A stretch of 64,000 nt of DNA from Dioscorea cayenensis subsp. rotundata (lineage: Eukaryota; Streptophyta; Magnoliopsida; Dioscoreales; Dioscoreaceae), in assembly GCF_009730915.1 (NCBI RefSeq), contig NW_024087301.1, positions 1 through 64,000 on the forward strand. The letters are read 5' to 3'. Below, in pieces: positions 34,233-47,094 of this stretch. The notes beneath the pieces are model-generated. The model searched no databases and had not been told where the DNA came from. It worked only from the letters and a program-made list of their open reading frames with translations. Each line of letters begins with the position of its first letter. The stretch's first letter is position 1. The translations under genes were made by a program, and so were the position numbers.

Positions 34233-36661
34233 GTGAGTCCGTCCAGTGAGCAGAAAGTGGCAGAGGAAGTTAAGACAGGCGCTGAGTTTGAGGCGACGAG
34301 GTTCCAGGTCGGCTGGGAAGTAGTCAGCTCCCGTAGACAACGACGCAGCCCAAACTCGGACAACCAGGATGACGCTCACTCATCTCCCAAGGGTTTCCTT
34401 CCGGTGTCTATGTCTAAGCGACCCCGTTCGCCGCCTAGTTGCAGCCACTGCCTCTGTAATACCCACAAAACTTCGGAATGTCGCCACCGTCTTACCTGTA
34501 AACGCTGCGGTGGTGCTGGCCACTTGGCAAACAACTGTAGAGTTGAGCTTCCTTCGCCTCCGCGACACCGTCGAGTTAGACCCAAAGCCAAAGCCTGCTT
34601 TCCATCAGTAGCTAATGCGTAGAATGGTATCCCCTCTATGGATGGAGACTCATCAGCAAACAACAGATGGCAACGTTCTCAGCTCTCGATCTCGCTAACG
34701 GAGGAGACCTCTAAACTCAAGAAAGAGTTGGCTAAAATCATTGTCATTGACACCGTCTCCGGTCAGACCAGCGATGAAATTCTCTTAGAGTTTCTCCCGG
34801 GAGCTCTCAACACACCTCGAGTTGACGCTGTTTATGAATTCAGAGGGAGCTCTTTCCTCGCCTCACTAAGCAGTGAAGCCGAAGTCATTAAAGCAAGCAA
34901 GATTGGAGAACTGAGTCTTCCCTCCAAGATGGAACCGTGTGTGCTTTCCTTCAAGCCTTGGTCTGCTGAGATTGGGTCAGTGGGATCGGCTTCTAGTAAA
35001 GCCCAGGTCTTGCTCATTTGGAATCTCCCTTTGCACGCCTGGACGTGGTCGGTTCTCGTTGATGTTTTGAGGCCGATTGGTGAACTGGTAGCCATCCCTC
35101 AGCCGAGCAAGCCCTGCAAATCCTTCCTTTCAGTCCTCGTTCGCTGTCGGCCCCGAGTGATGCTCCCGCATGAGTTAATTCTGAGCTTCGGAATGAGAAA
35201 ATTTATTGTACTCATCACTAATAATCATTTCCCGTTTCTGACGTTCCAGCGGGATCTAGAGAAGTATATCTATCTACCTTCAAGGTCTGACGACGGAGAG
35301 GTTAGAATTACATCATCAAATGATCGCTTGTCTGCTGCGCTGAGCCGTGAGGACAAAGAGAAAGCGAAGATGGAAGCTCCAATTCCTGTTGATGTTCCAC
35401 CTGATATGAAGAATCCTAAATTGGATACAACTTCGCGGCCTCACTCTCAGATTTGGAGACCCCGAACTCGTCCGCAACCGGCCCGAATGGAGAGCTCTGC
35501 TCTCGGGGCCTCGACAAATTTTTCCAATCAGGCCCGACCGGAGAGCGCTGCTCCCGGGGCCCCTCAAAAGACAGTGGAGACCTGGCCGGCGAGCAACGCT
35601 CCCGGGGTCTCTGCTCACCGTCGAGAAGAACTGGGGATCACCGTCCAAAACCACTTCGGACCGATGGTCCTTCATTGTTGCGAAGAAACCAAGATGACTG
35701 TGTTTTATCTAATGGATTATCTAAATTGCATGCCTTGAGCAGGCCACTACATGGATCTCCAGAGACTCATGGCGTTGTCGAACAGCCATTGGACGAGGTT
35801 TCAGAGATTCCGGAAGACAAAACGGGTGATTGTGATAGGGAAACTATTGTTTTGGCGACACGTGGAACCCATGACGAGGTAAAGAGCCAGACAAAGTCAC
35901 GTGCGGTATCAAAGACTTTGGAACAGCATAAATTGGACTCTCCTTTGCAAATTGCTGGGGGCCCAGTGATGTTGGGCGGCCTCCTGGGATCCAATGATCC
36001 GGCTTTGACTCCTTATGGGCCAGATTGTTCTCCAAATCCAATGGACAGTCACATGGGCCTTAATCCAACATTACAGGCCATGGAGACTGAAATAACTGGG
36101 TCTTTAAATCCAGATTCTAGATCGGAGATAAGGATGGAACCCAGTAGCACTCAATGCCACGGTATTATCCAACACTCTGGTGGGGAACAATCAGAAGATC
36201 AGGATTCTTTATGCAATCCTGCACAACCCCCTGCTAATCTCCCATCCCCTCCAAACTTCAGCTGGGTGTTTCTACATGGAGTTTGGACCCTTGTTCCCTC
36301 CAAATTCTCCAAGGAAATTGCTAACAGATCCCAATTAGAAGAGGAAACCTCCCAGAAAAAAATTTGGAAATTTGGAATGGGGACAACCTAGGGGAGGAAT
36401 CATTGCAGATTCATGTCCCACACTTATCTAAGGGGTCGGATTAGGATAGAGCCAGTTTTGAAAGCCGTGAAACCGATGACTCGGAATCCGATTTTGAGGT
36501 CAAAATTAAAAGACTGCTCCTTCAAGGGCAAACTGAAGATTCTTCTCAAGGAACTAGAAGAAGTGAAAGGAGGAAAAAACCATCTACTAGATGGAATGAG
36601 GAGGCAGGTTTCTTACCACAACCACCAAAATCAGTCAAAAAGAAAGGGACTGCTAGCATGA
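34233..36661 (+). pseudogene. LINE ORF1 remnant with N-terminal zinc knuckles
   Basis: 34233-34622 gives a basic protein with two CCHC knuckles (CSHCLCNTHKTSEC and CKRCGGAGHLANNC). 34638-35738 continues with a stretch resembling the DUF4283/RRM-like nucleic-acid binding region of plant LINEs (VYEFRGSSFLASLSSEAEV, VLLIWNLPLHAWTWSVL). 35453-36391 is the next frame, rich in repeats of RSGPTGERCSRG type, and ends near FSWVFLHGVWTLVP, a motif also in the LINE at 47083 (YKWIFVHGSWTLVP). A TAG at 34620-34622 and at least two frameshifts break it. An ORF at 33826-34236 precedes it but has no known motif. Confidence 0.75.
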
Positions 36662-36882
36662 CTCCGAAAGGTACTGCCCTGACCCCCTTCTTTTTTCTGA
36701 TTGGAATGATTTATAATTAATTAATTATTGTAATGCTTGTGGTATCTCTTTTGATTCATTGCAACATAGAGACAATGTACTTACTCATTTATGCATGCTT
36801 GAATCAACTAGAACTGCTCCTGCTAGCGTTAAAATAGGAACCTCACATTTAGGTTCCGTCTCTGGGTCAAACTAGTTTCTTC

Positions 36883-39800
36883 ATGAACATTATAAACTGG
36901 AATGTTAGAGGACTAGGAAGGCCTTCCAAACGCTTCCTTGTTAAAGATTTCCTGCACTTACACCACGCAGACACCTGTTGTATACAAGAATCAATATTAA
37001 GTACTGTTAACCCTACCACTTGGAGATCAATTGGTGGACCTCGCCTTGATTCCTATTGCTTTACCCCCGCGGCCGGTTCTGCGGGTGGAATGATTATTGG
37101 GTAGAACAGCAGTATGTTTGAGGGGCATAAGATTTTCCAAGGCTCTTACTACCTCTCAGTTAAGTTTAAATTTAAGTCAAATGATGTTTGTTGGGTTTGT
37201 ACTTCGGTCGACGGGACTAATGCTCGTCATCTCAAACTGGAATTCTGGACAGAAATTAGAAACTGCCATCCTGGGGTGGGTATGCCTTGGGTAATTTGTG
37301 GGGATTTTAATTCTATCTTTTTCCCGAAGGATAAGTCTAATGGTAGCCCAAATTATGATGATATCAGATTAGCGCAACTCTTAATTAGGGACCTCCAGCT
37401 TCTGGAACCCCCTTCATTTGGCAAAAAATTCACTTGGACTAATGGACAAGCCAACCCCATTTGGGTTAAACTTGACTGTTTTTTAGTTAACCTGGACTGG
37501 AACATATTTTTTTCCCAAATCTACTCAAAACTGTCTGCCTAGGCTGGGCTCGGACCATGTCCCTATTAGACTGGAATCTGGTGATCATCCCTCGGTACAG
37601 CGGCCGTTTCACTTTGAACGGACTTGGTGTGAGGTGGATCATTTTCCTGATTTAATCAATACCTGGTGGAATTCTCTTTCTTTTCAAGGATGTGGGGCTT
37701 TCATACTTGCCAAGAAACTTACCTACACTAGAGATCAACTTAAGAGTTGGGCAAAATTAGACTTTGGTTCAATTAAACTCAAGAAGTTGGCTCTTTTACA
37801 TGAGATTGATCTTCTTGATTCCTACAAAGAACGGAGAACCCTCACTAAGGAGGAAATCGCCAATGATTCTTCATTGAGAAATGATCTGTTACAGATCCTC
37901 AAACACAAAGAGATATACTGGAAGCAGAGGGTACGGGTGACTCGGCTCCAAGAAGGAGACGAAAATACTAGATTCTTCCATTCCGTAGCCAATGGTCGGC
38001 GGAATAGGAACTTTATTCCTTAGATCACCCACAACAATGTTAGGGCAGATGACTTGAAAAGCATTAGTGACTCCTTCACTACTTTCTACAAAAACCTATG
38101 TGGCACGGCCCAAGCATTCCGCATTAAGGTTAATTGGCCACATCTCCTAGGCTCCAAATTCTAGAATGATCTTTCATCCCTGGATTTCCCTTTTACTCAG
38201 GAAGAAATAAAAAAAGGCGGTTTTTGATCTTGCCGTTGATAAAGCCCCTGGCCCGGATGGGTTCCTGATTTTTTTCTTCCAGAAATATTGGGGTATTATC
38301 AAAGATGACATTTTCAAACTTTGTGATGATTTTTATTAGGGGAAAACCAATCTGGAATGCATTAACTGGACAAACATTGTGCTTATCCCCAAAAGCCAGA
38401 GTCCTGAAAATCCCTCACACTATCGTCCTATTAGTTTGATCAACTCGTCTCTTAAGATCATCTCAAAGATTCTCGCTAACAGATTGCGACTTAAGATCGA
38501 TGCTTTGGTGGATGAGACCCAATCAGCTTCTATAAAAGGGAGGTGTATCACTGATAACATTGTTACTGCGAATGAGCTTATCTTCTACATGCAAAAGCAT
38601 CGTCTCCCAGGTCTAATCCTAAAAGTTGATTTTGCCAAAGCATTTGACACGGTTGACTGGTGTTTCCTTTTGGAGCTACTGAAAGCTAGAGGTGATTTAT
38701 GGATTGGATGGATTAATTCGATTCTTACTTCTTCTAAAGCTAAGTTCCTCATTAATGGTCGCCAAACGGGCTATGTTAGGTATCATAGAGGACTCCGACA
38801 AGGAGACCCCCTCTCTCCTCTCCTCTTAGTCATGGTGACGGATGTTCTTAGCACCATGATTAACAATGCCCTCAACTCTGGTATTCTTCACGGGGTGGTT
38901 CTGGGGAACACAGGAATTAAAATGTGTCACCTTCAATTTGCGGATGATCTCCTTATCCTCATGAATGGTGGTAGAGAAGATCTCTGAATCATCAAGCTAC
39001 TACTTTACATATTTGAGGGTATCTCGGGACTCAGGGTCAACTCAGACAAAACTTGTCTGCATTCTTCACAAAAAAACACTTTTCCTCACATCGCCCTTAC
39101 TAGGACAATTCATTGTAATTCGGATGTCCTCCCAGTCAAGTATCTCGGTATCCCCATTTTTGGTGGAAGACCAAGAAGACAAGATTGGGATTCCTTAATT
39201 AACAAAGGCAGTTCTAGACTTGCTTCCTGGAAATCCAAATTACTGTCCTTAGGAGGACGACTTACACTGCTTAACTCTGTTCTAACGGCCATTCCTACTT
39301 ACTGGATGTTAGTTTTCAAACTTCCTTCTTGGGTATCCAAGAAAATTGATAAAATTAGAAGGGACTTTCTTTGGTCGGGGCCGGACAATCAACGAAGCAA
39401 AATTAGATTTGTGAGCTGGATGAGATTATGCAGATCGAGAGAACAGGGTGGCTGGGCATATTAAATTTGCAAATTTTTAACAACGCCCTTCTTGGAAAAT
39501 GGTGGTGGAAGTTAACCTCTGGTGTGAACTGGTATGGCCAGGGTATCTTTAAAGAAAACTATTTCAAAACATCTCCAGAGTGGAATCTCTACCATAAACA
39601 ATGTAGAAGGCGATCCTTTTTCTGGAATGGCATTTTACACTCGCTGCATGCTTTCAGGAAAAACATCTCCCCTTGTGTTAAGAATGGGGCCACTACTCTC
39701 TTTTGGCTTGATAATTGGGTGGAGGGCAAGGCCCCGGCAGACATTTGGCCCAACCTTTTTCAATTGACCCTTACTAAAGAGGAATCTATCAGGGATTTTA

Positions 39801-40512
39801 CGAGTAGGATGTCGGGGTTCTTCCCAAACGATTCTTCTGATTAAAGCAACCTTATTATTGATATCTTTGGGTGCCTTACTCCTGGGAAGGATGAAAAATG
39901 TTGGGCTCTTACGGCAAATGGCAATTTTTCTGTTAAATCGTTCTATAACTTTTTGAATGATGGAGGATTGCATTGCTTTAGGACTCCCAATATCCTTAAA
40001 AGCTTGTGCCCGAGCAAGATTAACCTTTTCAACTGGCTTGCTTGGGATGACAAGATTTTGACACTCGATAACTTAGCCCGACGTAGATGTAATCTTCTTC
40101 AATCTTCCACTTGTGTGTTATGCCATGGGGATATTGAGACTACTGATCATCTCCTCCTTCATTGCCCTTTTGCAATCATATTTGGAACTATTTTTTGCAT
40201 CTCTTTGGGACCCATCAGTCTCCTACATCCCTCAAAGACTTGTGGGGGAATTGGAGGAGAACGGTGGTGAAAACCCTATCCCCGTTTTGGGATTTGCTTG
40301 TGAGGGCAATCACTTGGCTCATATGGCTTGAAAGAAATGCACGCATTTTCACTTCCTCTTGTCTGACGCCCGATTCGGTTATCCTGAAGATTGATCGTTT
40401 ATTGTTATCTTGGTTCAATGCAGCTCCTGAACCAAAGAAGGCAAAGATTGAGGAGCCTATGTCCAAGATCAAGAGGAGTCTGGATTACCTGATCACTAGA
40501 GACATTGTCTAG
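36883..40512 (+). pseudogene. LINE ORF2 remnant: endonuclease, reverse transcriptase, zf-RVT
   Basis: Endonuclease from 36883 (NIINWNVRGLGRPSKR, IQES, VICGDFNSIF, KKFTWTNGQANPIWVKLD), reverse transcriptase at 38379-38987 (ISLINSSLKIISKIL, KVDFAKAFDTVDW, GLRQGDPLSPLL, LQFADDLLIL) and zf-RVT (NGNFSVKSFYNFLNDGG, CVLCHGDIETTDHLLLHC). Stops include TAG at about 37102 (expected Trp), TAG at 38021 and TGA at 38985; frameshifts occur near 37540, 38200, 39000, 39420 and 40200. Confidence 0.93.
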
Positions 40513-40772
40513 GACCCCCTGATGTCGAGACCCACCACTGCGGGCGAGGAATAGTTGCTTCACTATTTTGTATCCCTAAAGGAGCTTCTCTTCCTTTAGG
40601 CTTCTCCCTCCCCTACTCTCTTCTGGTTGTACTGGTTTTTTCCTAATCCCACTCCTGGTGGATGCTTTTGTAGAGCTTTGGCTCTTGTCACTGTTGTTTT
40701 GAGCTTTAATGAACGTGGTTTATCCACTTTTTCAAAAAAAAAAAAAAAAAAAAAAAAAAATTGTATAAAAGA

Positions 40773-42272
40773 TAATTGTTATAATTAAGCTAATTAAATC
40801 AATTATGATTGTGCTAATCCAATCAAATCAACAATGGAAATAATTAAGGCAGAATATTGAAAAGCATGAAGGAAGAAAGGGGTGCTTTAATCATGGGTGG
40901 TTTCTTTATTTAAATAAACACATTTATTATTATTTAATAAAAAAGAATAAAGAAAGCAATGGAGTACATATATGTTAATGCATTTTTTTAATTTTTATTT
41001 TAAATGTTCTTTAATAATTAAGTTTTATGAAAGAAGTGTTTGTTTTATAATATTTGAAATTATATAACGCAACTTAAAATATCACATTCAAAAATCTTTT
41101 ATTTGATTTGAGGAATTTTAAACCGCCAAGATAAAATCAAATTACTCCCACAGATATATTTAGACCCACGTCTAAATTGGGCGTAAGTTAAAGTCCCGAA
41201 AGTTGAAATCCTTAGGTGATGTATATATATATATATATTATAAACATACATATGTTTATGTATATACATATACAAATATGTATCTATACACTAGGGATAC
41301 GATTAAGGTTCTTGTGCCCATTGGCAACCGCATGATGAAATTTCGTATTTGCATCATTTTCTTTAAGCTAGGTAATTACATGTAATTTGATTTTTATTAA
41401 GACTAAAGGAACATAAAAACCTTACAAAAAAATTATTATTAAAAAAATTCAAAACCCTCTTAGTAGATTCAAGGAGAACATAATTCGTTATACACTCTGG
41501 CATGAATATGTTATTATAAATGAACACAAAATACAGTGATAACGGTCTCTTGAAATGCTTAAATCTTGATCCAAATAACACAACAAAAAGAACAAGACTA
41601 ACAGTTCCTTCACAGATTCAATAGAATAAAATAAACTTATCTGACCTTGAAAAAATGAACTGTAAAAAAAATGCAGCATATTTTTCAAATTTGAAATTCA
41701 CTGAATTTCTTGTGCAGTAAAAGGTCATTTAGGTTTCTTTTAAATACAAAACAATTAGATAGAATGACACTTACAGTGGATAGTAGGTCCCCCACCATCT
41801 GAGAGTCGGACTAGTGCAAAAAATAGAAGCAGATTTGTTTATCACTCTAAAAACAAAAACAAAACCATGTGAAAAAACCCCAGCAATAGACAGACCTTTC
41901 AAGATTTTTTCTCACCTTCACCATCTTCATCGCTTTCCAACCCCTACCAGGAACTTAAAAGAAAATTTTCAGGAATCCATATTAGCAATTCCTACTTACA
42001 ACCAATTCACAAATTCATGTTAGTGGTCACTAGTCAAGTATATGCGAAAAACATTATATCTTGTTAATAATATAATCTACTTGAAAAGAATAAACTTAGT
42101 CGGTTCTTTTTTATTTGGAATGCTCCACTTGTAACTAGCCCCCAATTTAAGGACTTAGAGTCCACAGAACCAATCCCCCACTTCCCCCACTTAATTGAAG
42201 CCTTACCTTGAGCAAAGATTGCAACAAGAATTTTAGAATACTTAAGAATGTTCAGATAGGATCTCATATTTG
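40773..42272. other. Noncoding duplicated spacer
   Basis: No gene. Collinear with 780-2480 and the start of the 6833 segment. Includes the short AT microsatellite at about 41220-41290. Confidence 0.75.
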
Positions 42273-42277
42273 GAACC

Positions 42278-43339
42278 TGTTAGTTCCACCGGTGTGGTTT
42301 GTGGGTATTAGGTAACACTCAAGCACTCATACACAAACCAAGAAAGAAAGAGACACACAAACAAAAACAAGGAGACACACAACGTTGGTAACCCAGTTCG
42401 ACGTCCACTCGCCTACGTCTGTGGGACCAAGCCCGGAGATAAACAATCCACTAAAAGAGGTAAAAATAGATGAGTAGAAACACTTGTCACTGACACTCTC
42501 AACAATAAAGATCACTACCCTCTCTAGATTGCCTAGTGCTCACTCACTCTCCTCCAAGAGTCACCCAAGAGTCACGCAAGAGTCACACTTACAATCTACG
42601 AGCAAGGTAGCTTATATAGACGCATCAACATCCCAAATATAGCACATACCTCTTTTAGAATCTCCGCGGCTACTAATTTAAAAACCTGCTGAAATTAGCT
42701 GTTACAACTCTTGTTGTAACATGAATTGCAACATGGCCCTGATTGCTGACTTGATAGAGTTCTGCTTAGTCCGAGTCGATGCAGCCAAATCTCCCGATCC
42801 CGTCCTTGTGCGTCTTCATTAAACTTGCCAAACTTAGTCTTCAATTCACCTAAATTTGGTCTTCAAAAATTCTCCAAACTTGATTTTCAATTCACCCAAG
42901 TTTGGTCCTCAAATCTTGCCCTCAATAGACTTCAATCAAACTTCATCAAGGATTCTTCAAATCATATTTTCAATTAGCCTTCATTCATACCAAGAATAGA
43001 TCTTTCTTTAATTAAGCTCCACCATATTTAGTCTTCAATCATCTCTCTAAGTATGGTCTTGATATGATCTTATCTTCAAAATGTAATGCATTACCAAAAA
43101 TAACTCCACAAAGATCTTTAAGATAGCTTCACCATGATCTTCAAGATATTTGCCTCTATGTTATAGACTTACTAAAAATAACTCCACCAAGATCTTCAAG
43201 ATGTTTGCCTTGCACTCCAAGTCTCTATGCCATGTCACAATGCTTGCCACGTCATAAATTATGCCTTGTCACCATGGTTGCCAGGTCATCTTGCCTTGGT
43301 GTCAAATCATGCCAATTAAATAGTGCGGTTGCACTAACA
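42278..43339 (-). mobile_element. Solo LTR (1,062 bp)
   Basis: Starts TGTTAGTTCC and ends GCACTAACA, so it has TG..CA ends with TGTTAG/CTAACA inverted repeats. A 5 bp duplication GAACC flanks it (42273-42277, 43340-43344). The paralogous spacer near 6910 has one GGAACCT and no insert. No internal coding region, PBS or PPT is found. The orientation is a guess from the reverse strand ending in a TAACCC..ACAAACC region resembling Copia LTR ends. Confidence 0.88.
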
Positions 43340-43344
43340 GAACC

Positions 43345-43957
43345 TACATGCTGGTATGTAATATTTGCACAGGAATGAAAATAAGATCATCAAGACACAT
43401 CTGGAATGTTCCCAACAAAAGAATTCATAAATATATACATAAATATATATTTTTTTGAAAAAGGTGAATGTGGTTATGATGTTGGGATAAAGGTAAGAGG
43501 AATAAGATTCTAATCAGGCCAACAAAGAACAAACTCTTGACTAATTTGTGATATTACATTGTTTAGGATGATCTATCCTCCCTTCAATCATTAGTGCAAA
43601 GCCTTCCAAATGAGAAATAGTCAGACAAAGGTGGTCAGTGATTGAATCTTTTAATAGTTTTCATTGACAAGATAGGAAACGACACTTGAAAAATGACAGA
43701 ATCTAACTTAACCTTGTCAATGCAGGGCTTGCTTCTACAGCAAAAATCGTACGAACTAGCAACCAAGCAGTACCTAGCATTTGAAATTAAGTCTTCGGAG
43801 ATTATCAATCTTGTCTCTAAGAAGAAACTATTGCCTTCAACTTGAAGAGAGTTATAAACTAATAATAGCTAATATGCCAGATTTCTTTCAGTTGCCTAAA
43901 CTCTGAAATTATGAACTTGAAAGAAATTAAGTTATTGTCAAAACATTGAGTGCTCAC
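43345..43957. other. Noncoding duplicated spacer
   Basis: No gene. Collinear with about 6915-7530. Confidence 0.7.
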
Positions 43958-46127
43958 CATCTTTCCATTCTTATCAAAATCATCATCAAATCCATCATCA
44001 CCTCCATCTGAAAATACAGTAAGTAGAACAAAATGAGAAAGGGAAAAAAACAATTTTTTGAACAATCCAATGAGGAAAACACTGAGATCAGCAACGTAAA
44101 ATATGAATATGTCAAGGACAATTGAATTTGCACCATGAACACGGTGAAAGAGGATTTAGTAGCACACCTGGGCCATCATCCTCACTTCCAAGGTCACCCA
44201 AAACAAATTAAAACGTCCAAATCCTGTTCCATTTTTTATGATGATCCCTTAGGTTCTGACTTAGTTTCCTTCACTTCATCCTTAGAAACAGGTGTAGCAG
44301 TGGAGGCTTCCCATAGTCTATCACTTGAACTTTGTTCATTTGCTTTCATGGTCACCTCCTCTGCATACTGCTTCTCATAACTAATTGGCAGAACAATAGG
44401 CTTGTCAGGAAGAACCGAGGGCAAAACAATGTACATTATAAAAATCTTACTTCTTCAGAAATATGGTAACAAAATCATCTCTTTACGTGTTGGAAAATGT
44501 CAAAACAAGAAATCAACATAGTAAAAGAAATGGTCTAGATTCATTTTACAAAGAAATATAATGGGGAGATAAGACTTTCCAATCAATATTCCCTTATTAC
44601 TCACCAAAAACTACTTCGATTGGCGTGATAAAAGAGAAAAAACGCAAGAACCAAGTTCGGGACACCAAATAGACATGCATGCCTGAGACGTTCGATTGAC
44701 AACATAATAGGGTATTGTAGTGTTGGTCACTTAGTAAGCCTACAATGTTTAGCGGTTGATTCAACCAACAACCGACCTTTCATTCCCCATGGTGGGTGAT
44801 CTGGTTTACCAACATTAACAATCAATTGCCAATTGCCTCACAAAGCATCTTTTCATTTGACAATTTTATTATATTCTCCCAACAAGATAAAGCCTGGGCA
44901 TCATAAATCTAGATTATTCTGATAGATACTAGTTATGCATCTCCCATATAAAACTATCCATGTAGTGTCCACTTTAACTTATGAAGCTAATAGTAGTATT
45001 CCTGCTACCCATTCTCCATACTAAAACCAATTTTAAGATAGAATCAATCCTTTTGCGAAATGTTTTCTAGAATGCGGTGTACATAATTGATTTAGCTTCT
45101 AACAACAATTTTTAAAAAATCCAATATAAGCCGGCCCGATCATAAGACAAATCAATACTTTCGATTGCCACATAATTTGCTCTAAGGAGAATGAAGTATG
45201 TTAAAGCCAAAATTTTGCTCTTTCCTTATATCTAGGACACTTAACTCATATCTGAACTTTGACATCTCTACACGAGAATTAAAAGAGTAGCTAAAGTACA
45301 CCTATAAGAAAACTAAACTTTCTAATATGGTTTCCATAACCGAGATATCAGGTACAATTACTTTGAAACTCGGATGCAAAATAGGACAAATTTGTCCCTA
45401 TAGCTTAGCAACTACTATTTATTCATTGAATCACATGCACATTTGTGAAAAGACTTCTAAGCATCCGGTCTACATTGTGCACAAAAAGCAATATTTTTGG
45501 GGAAGTAAGTACAAAAATTGATCAAAAACTGAATTTTCAATGGATTCTTTAATTGAAACATATACGGAGATTGGGAAAAAAAATCAGTTTTTAGCTATGC
45601 CTACATAAATGGCTAGGAAGAGCCCAAGTACCATAACAGTGGACAAAACCAGAGTAGCGTGTCTAGCTCGCCATTCACTAAGATCTTACCGGACGTTTGA
45701 CAAAGTTGGAACTTCTTGCATCTCAGGTTCATCTACACACATTACATACAATAAGCACATCCATACTGTACTTCATCTAATGTGCAAAATTATCGCACTA
45801 AATCAAAAGAATTCACAAAAGCATAAGAAAAAGAGCGGGATGGAGCAACCCATCTTCAATTAGGAAATCATGAAACGTGCTGAGAATAATACCTTAACGA
45901 ACTTCCTCAGTTCATCCGCAACAGCAAAGCGCTCAAGATCTGCCTGAGGATTAGGTGCAACAGAAGATCCAGATCCATCTGATGAATCGATGGGGATGGG
46001 CCGATGGGGATCTCACCAGCAAGGGCCTTGATCTGGTCAGCGCGCTTCAATGCTTCGATCTTGATACAATTGGCCTTCTTGCTGACCTCGGCGGTGAACT
46101 CCTTAATCTTCTTCGCAGTCTCTCAAA
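43958..46127 (-). pseudogene. BSD-domain protein pseudogene, copy 2
   Basis: More exons survive than in copy 1. About 45852-46127: EFTAEVSKKANCIKIEALK, RADQIKALAGEIP, then in shifted frames ADLERFAVADELRKFVK and STFHDFLIED. 45632-45732: EPEMQEVPTLSNV, SEWRARHATLVLSTV. About 45155-45268: MSKFRYEL. 44168-44380: YEKQYAEEVTMKANEQ. 43958-44007: GGDDGFDDDFDKNGKM. This is the usual order of the family: helical N-part, BSD domain, acidic tail. Lesions: frameshifts near 45890 and 45980, a TAA in VR*DLSEW, several indels and a mutated donor in the 45.2 kb exon, and a TAA in the 44.2 kb exon (TCA to TAA). Confidence 0.85.
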
Positions 46128-46234
46128 GACAAACTCCTAGGAGAACCATTGATTTTTTTAAGGTTTCTATTGCTTAAAAAAAACAGTTTTGAAAGAAATA
46201 TTTAGTAAAATACTACTATAATCATTTTCAATTA

Positions 46235-47056
46235 GGTAGTGTTTGGTTAGATGTAGTTGAAAATGCAGTAGATTTTCAATTACAGTGTAGTTGTAAATGC
46301 TGGAGTTGAAAATGCATGAGAGTCAAATCTAGTGTTTGGTTGACTGTAATTGAAAATGATGGATTTCAAAATTTTATGTTTGTTTGGAAAGATTTGTAAA
46401 TCTAGATTTTGAAAACATGTGTTTGGTTGGATGTATTTTAAGATATAAACACCACTAAGGTTGCCCCACTTTGAGTCATTATTAAATATTAAGATAAGTT
46501 TAAACATTTAATTACAAGTACATATCTTCAAAAAAAATAAATAAATAAAATTACATGTCTGTACACCATTTTAATGTATTTTATATTTCAAACATAATAT
46601 TATTTTTTTGGAGATTTTTTTATTCTTAAATTATTTTATTTGATTGCTTTATCTTCTCAATATTTTTACAAATATTTTTATTTAGTTTTACTTTTATGAT
46701 GATGTAAATCTTATCTATTTATAATTTCTTCATATATCAACTCATACTATTTTAAAATATATTTTTAAACATAAATAATACCTGAGTGATAATACATTGG
46801 AAACTACAACCTTTTTACACATATTTTAATTATTCAGTTTCATGTGATACCACATGTGAGACTCTTTATTAAATTACAAATGCAGGAGATTGAACTACGC
46901 TCGATTTGAGCGTAGTTACAAATCTAATAAAATCCATTTACACTGCATTTGTAACTACTTTGAAATTCTCAAGTTTAGCTAAACAAACACTGGATTTTGA
47001 AAAATTTTGTAATTCCAATTACATGTAGTTTTACATCCGCCCAAACAAACACACTC
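46235..47056. mobile_element. MITE-like element, 822 bp, TTA target
   Basis: Begins GGTAGTGTTTGGTTAGATG; the right end on the minus strand reads GAGTGTGTTTGTTTGGGCG. TTA flanks both sides (46232-46234, 47057-47059). The ends contain mirrored ATTTGTAACTAC/GTAGTTGTAAATGC motifs. It has no coding capacity. It is related at its left end to the element at 16345-17143. Confidence 0.7.
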
Positions 47057-47094
47057 TTAATGTAAAACACATTACCTGGAATGGTATAAGGTTC

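Larger units (their letters stand above)
33786..40760 (+). mobile_element. LINE-2 copy (L1 clade), near full length
   Basis: A 12 bp duplication TTGTATAAAAGA flanks it (33774-33785 and 40761-40772). The 3' end reads GTGGTTTATCCACTTTTTC and a tail of about 27 A. The length (about 7 kb), ORF1 with zinc knuckles and ORF2 with endonuclease and reverse transcriptase suggest an almost complete insertion. Both ORFs are broken. Confidence 0.95.

Noticed and set aside
33826-34236. A 136-codon ORF at the LINE-2 5' end as a separate gene
   Set aside because: It lies inside the LINE, has no known motif and is probably a shifted frame of the 5' UTR or ORF1 start.
35453-36391. A separate host gene with repeats of the RSGPTGERCSRG type
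   Set aside because: It lies between LINE ORF1 and ORF2 and its end shares WVFLHGVWTLVP-like sequence with the LINE at 47083, so it is LINE ORF1.
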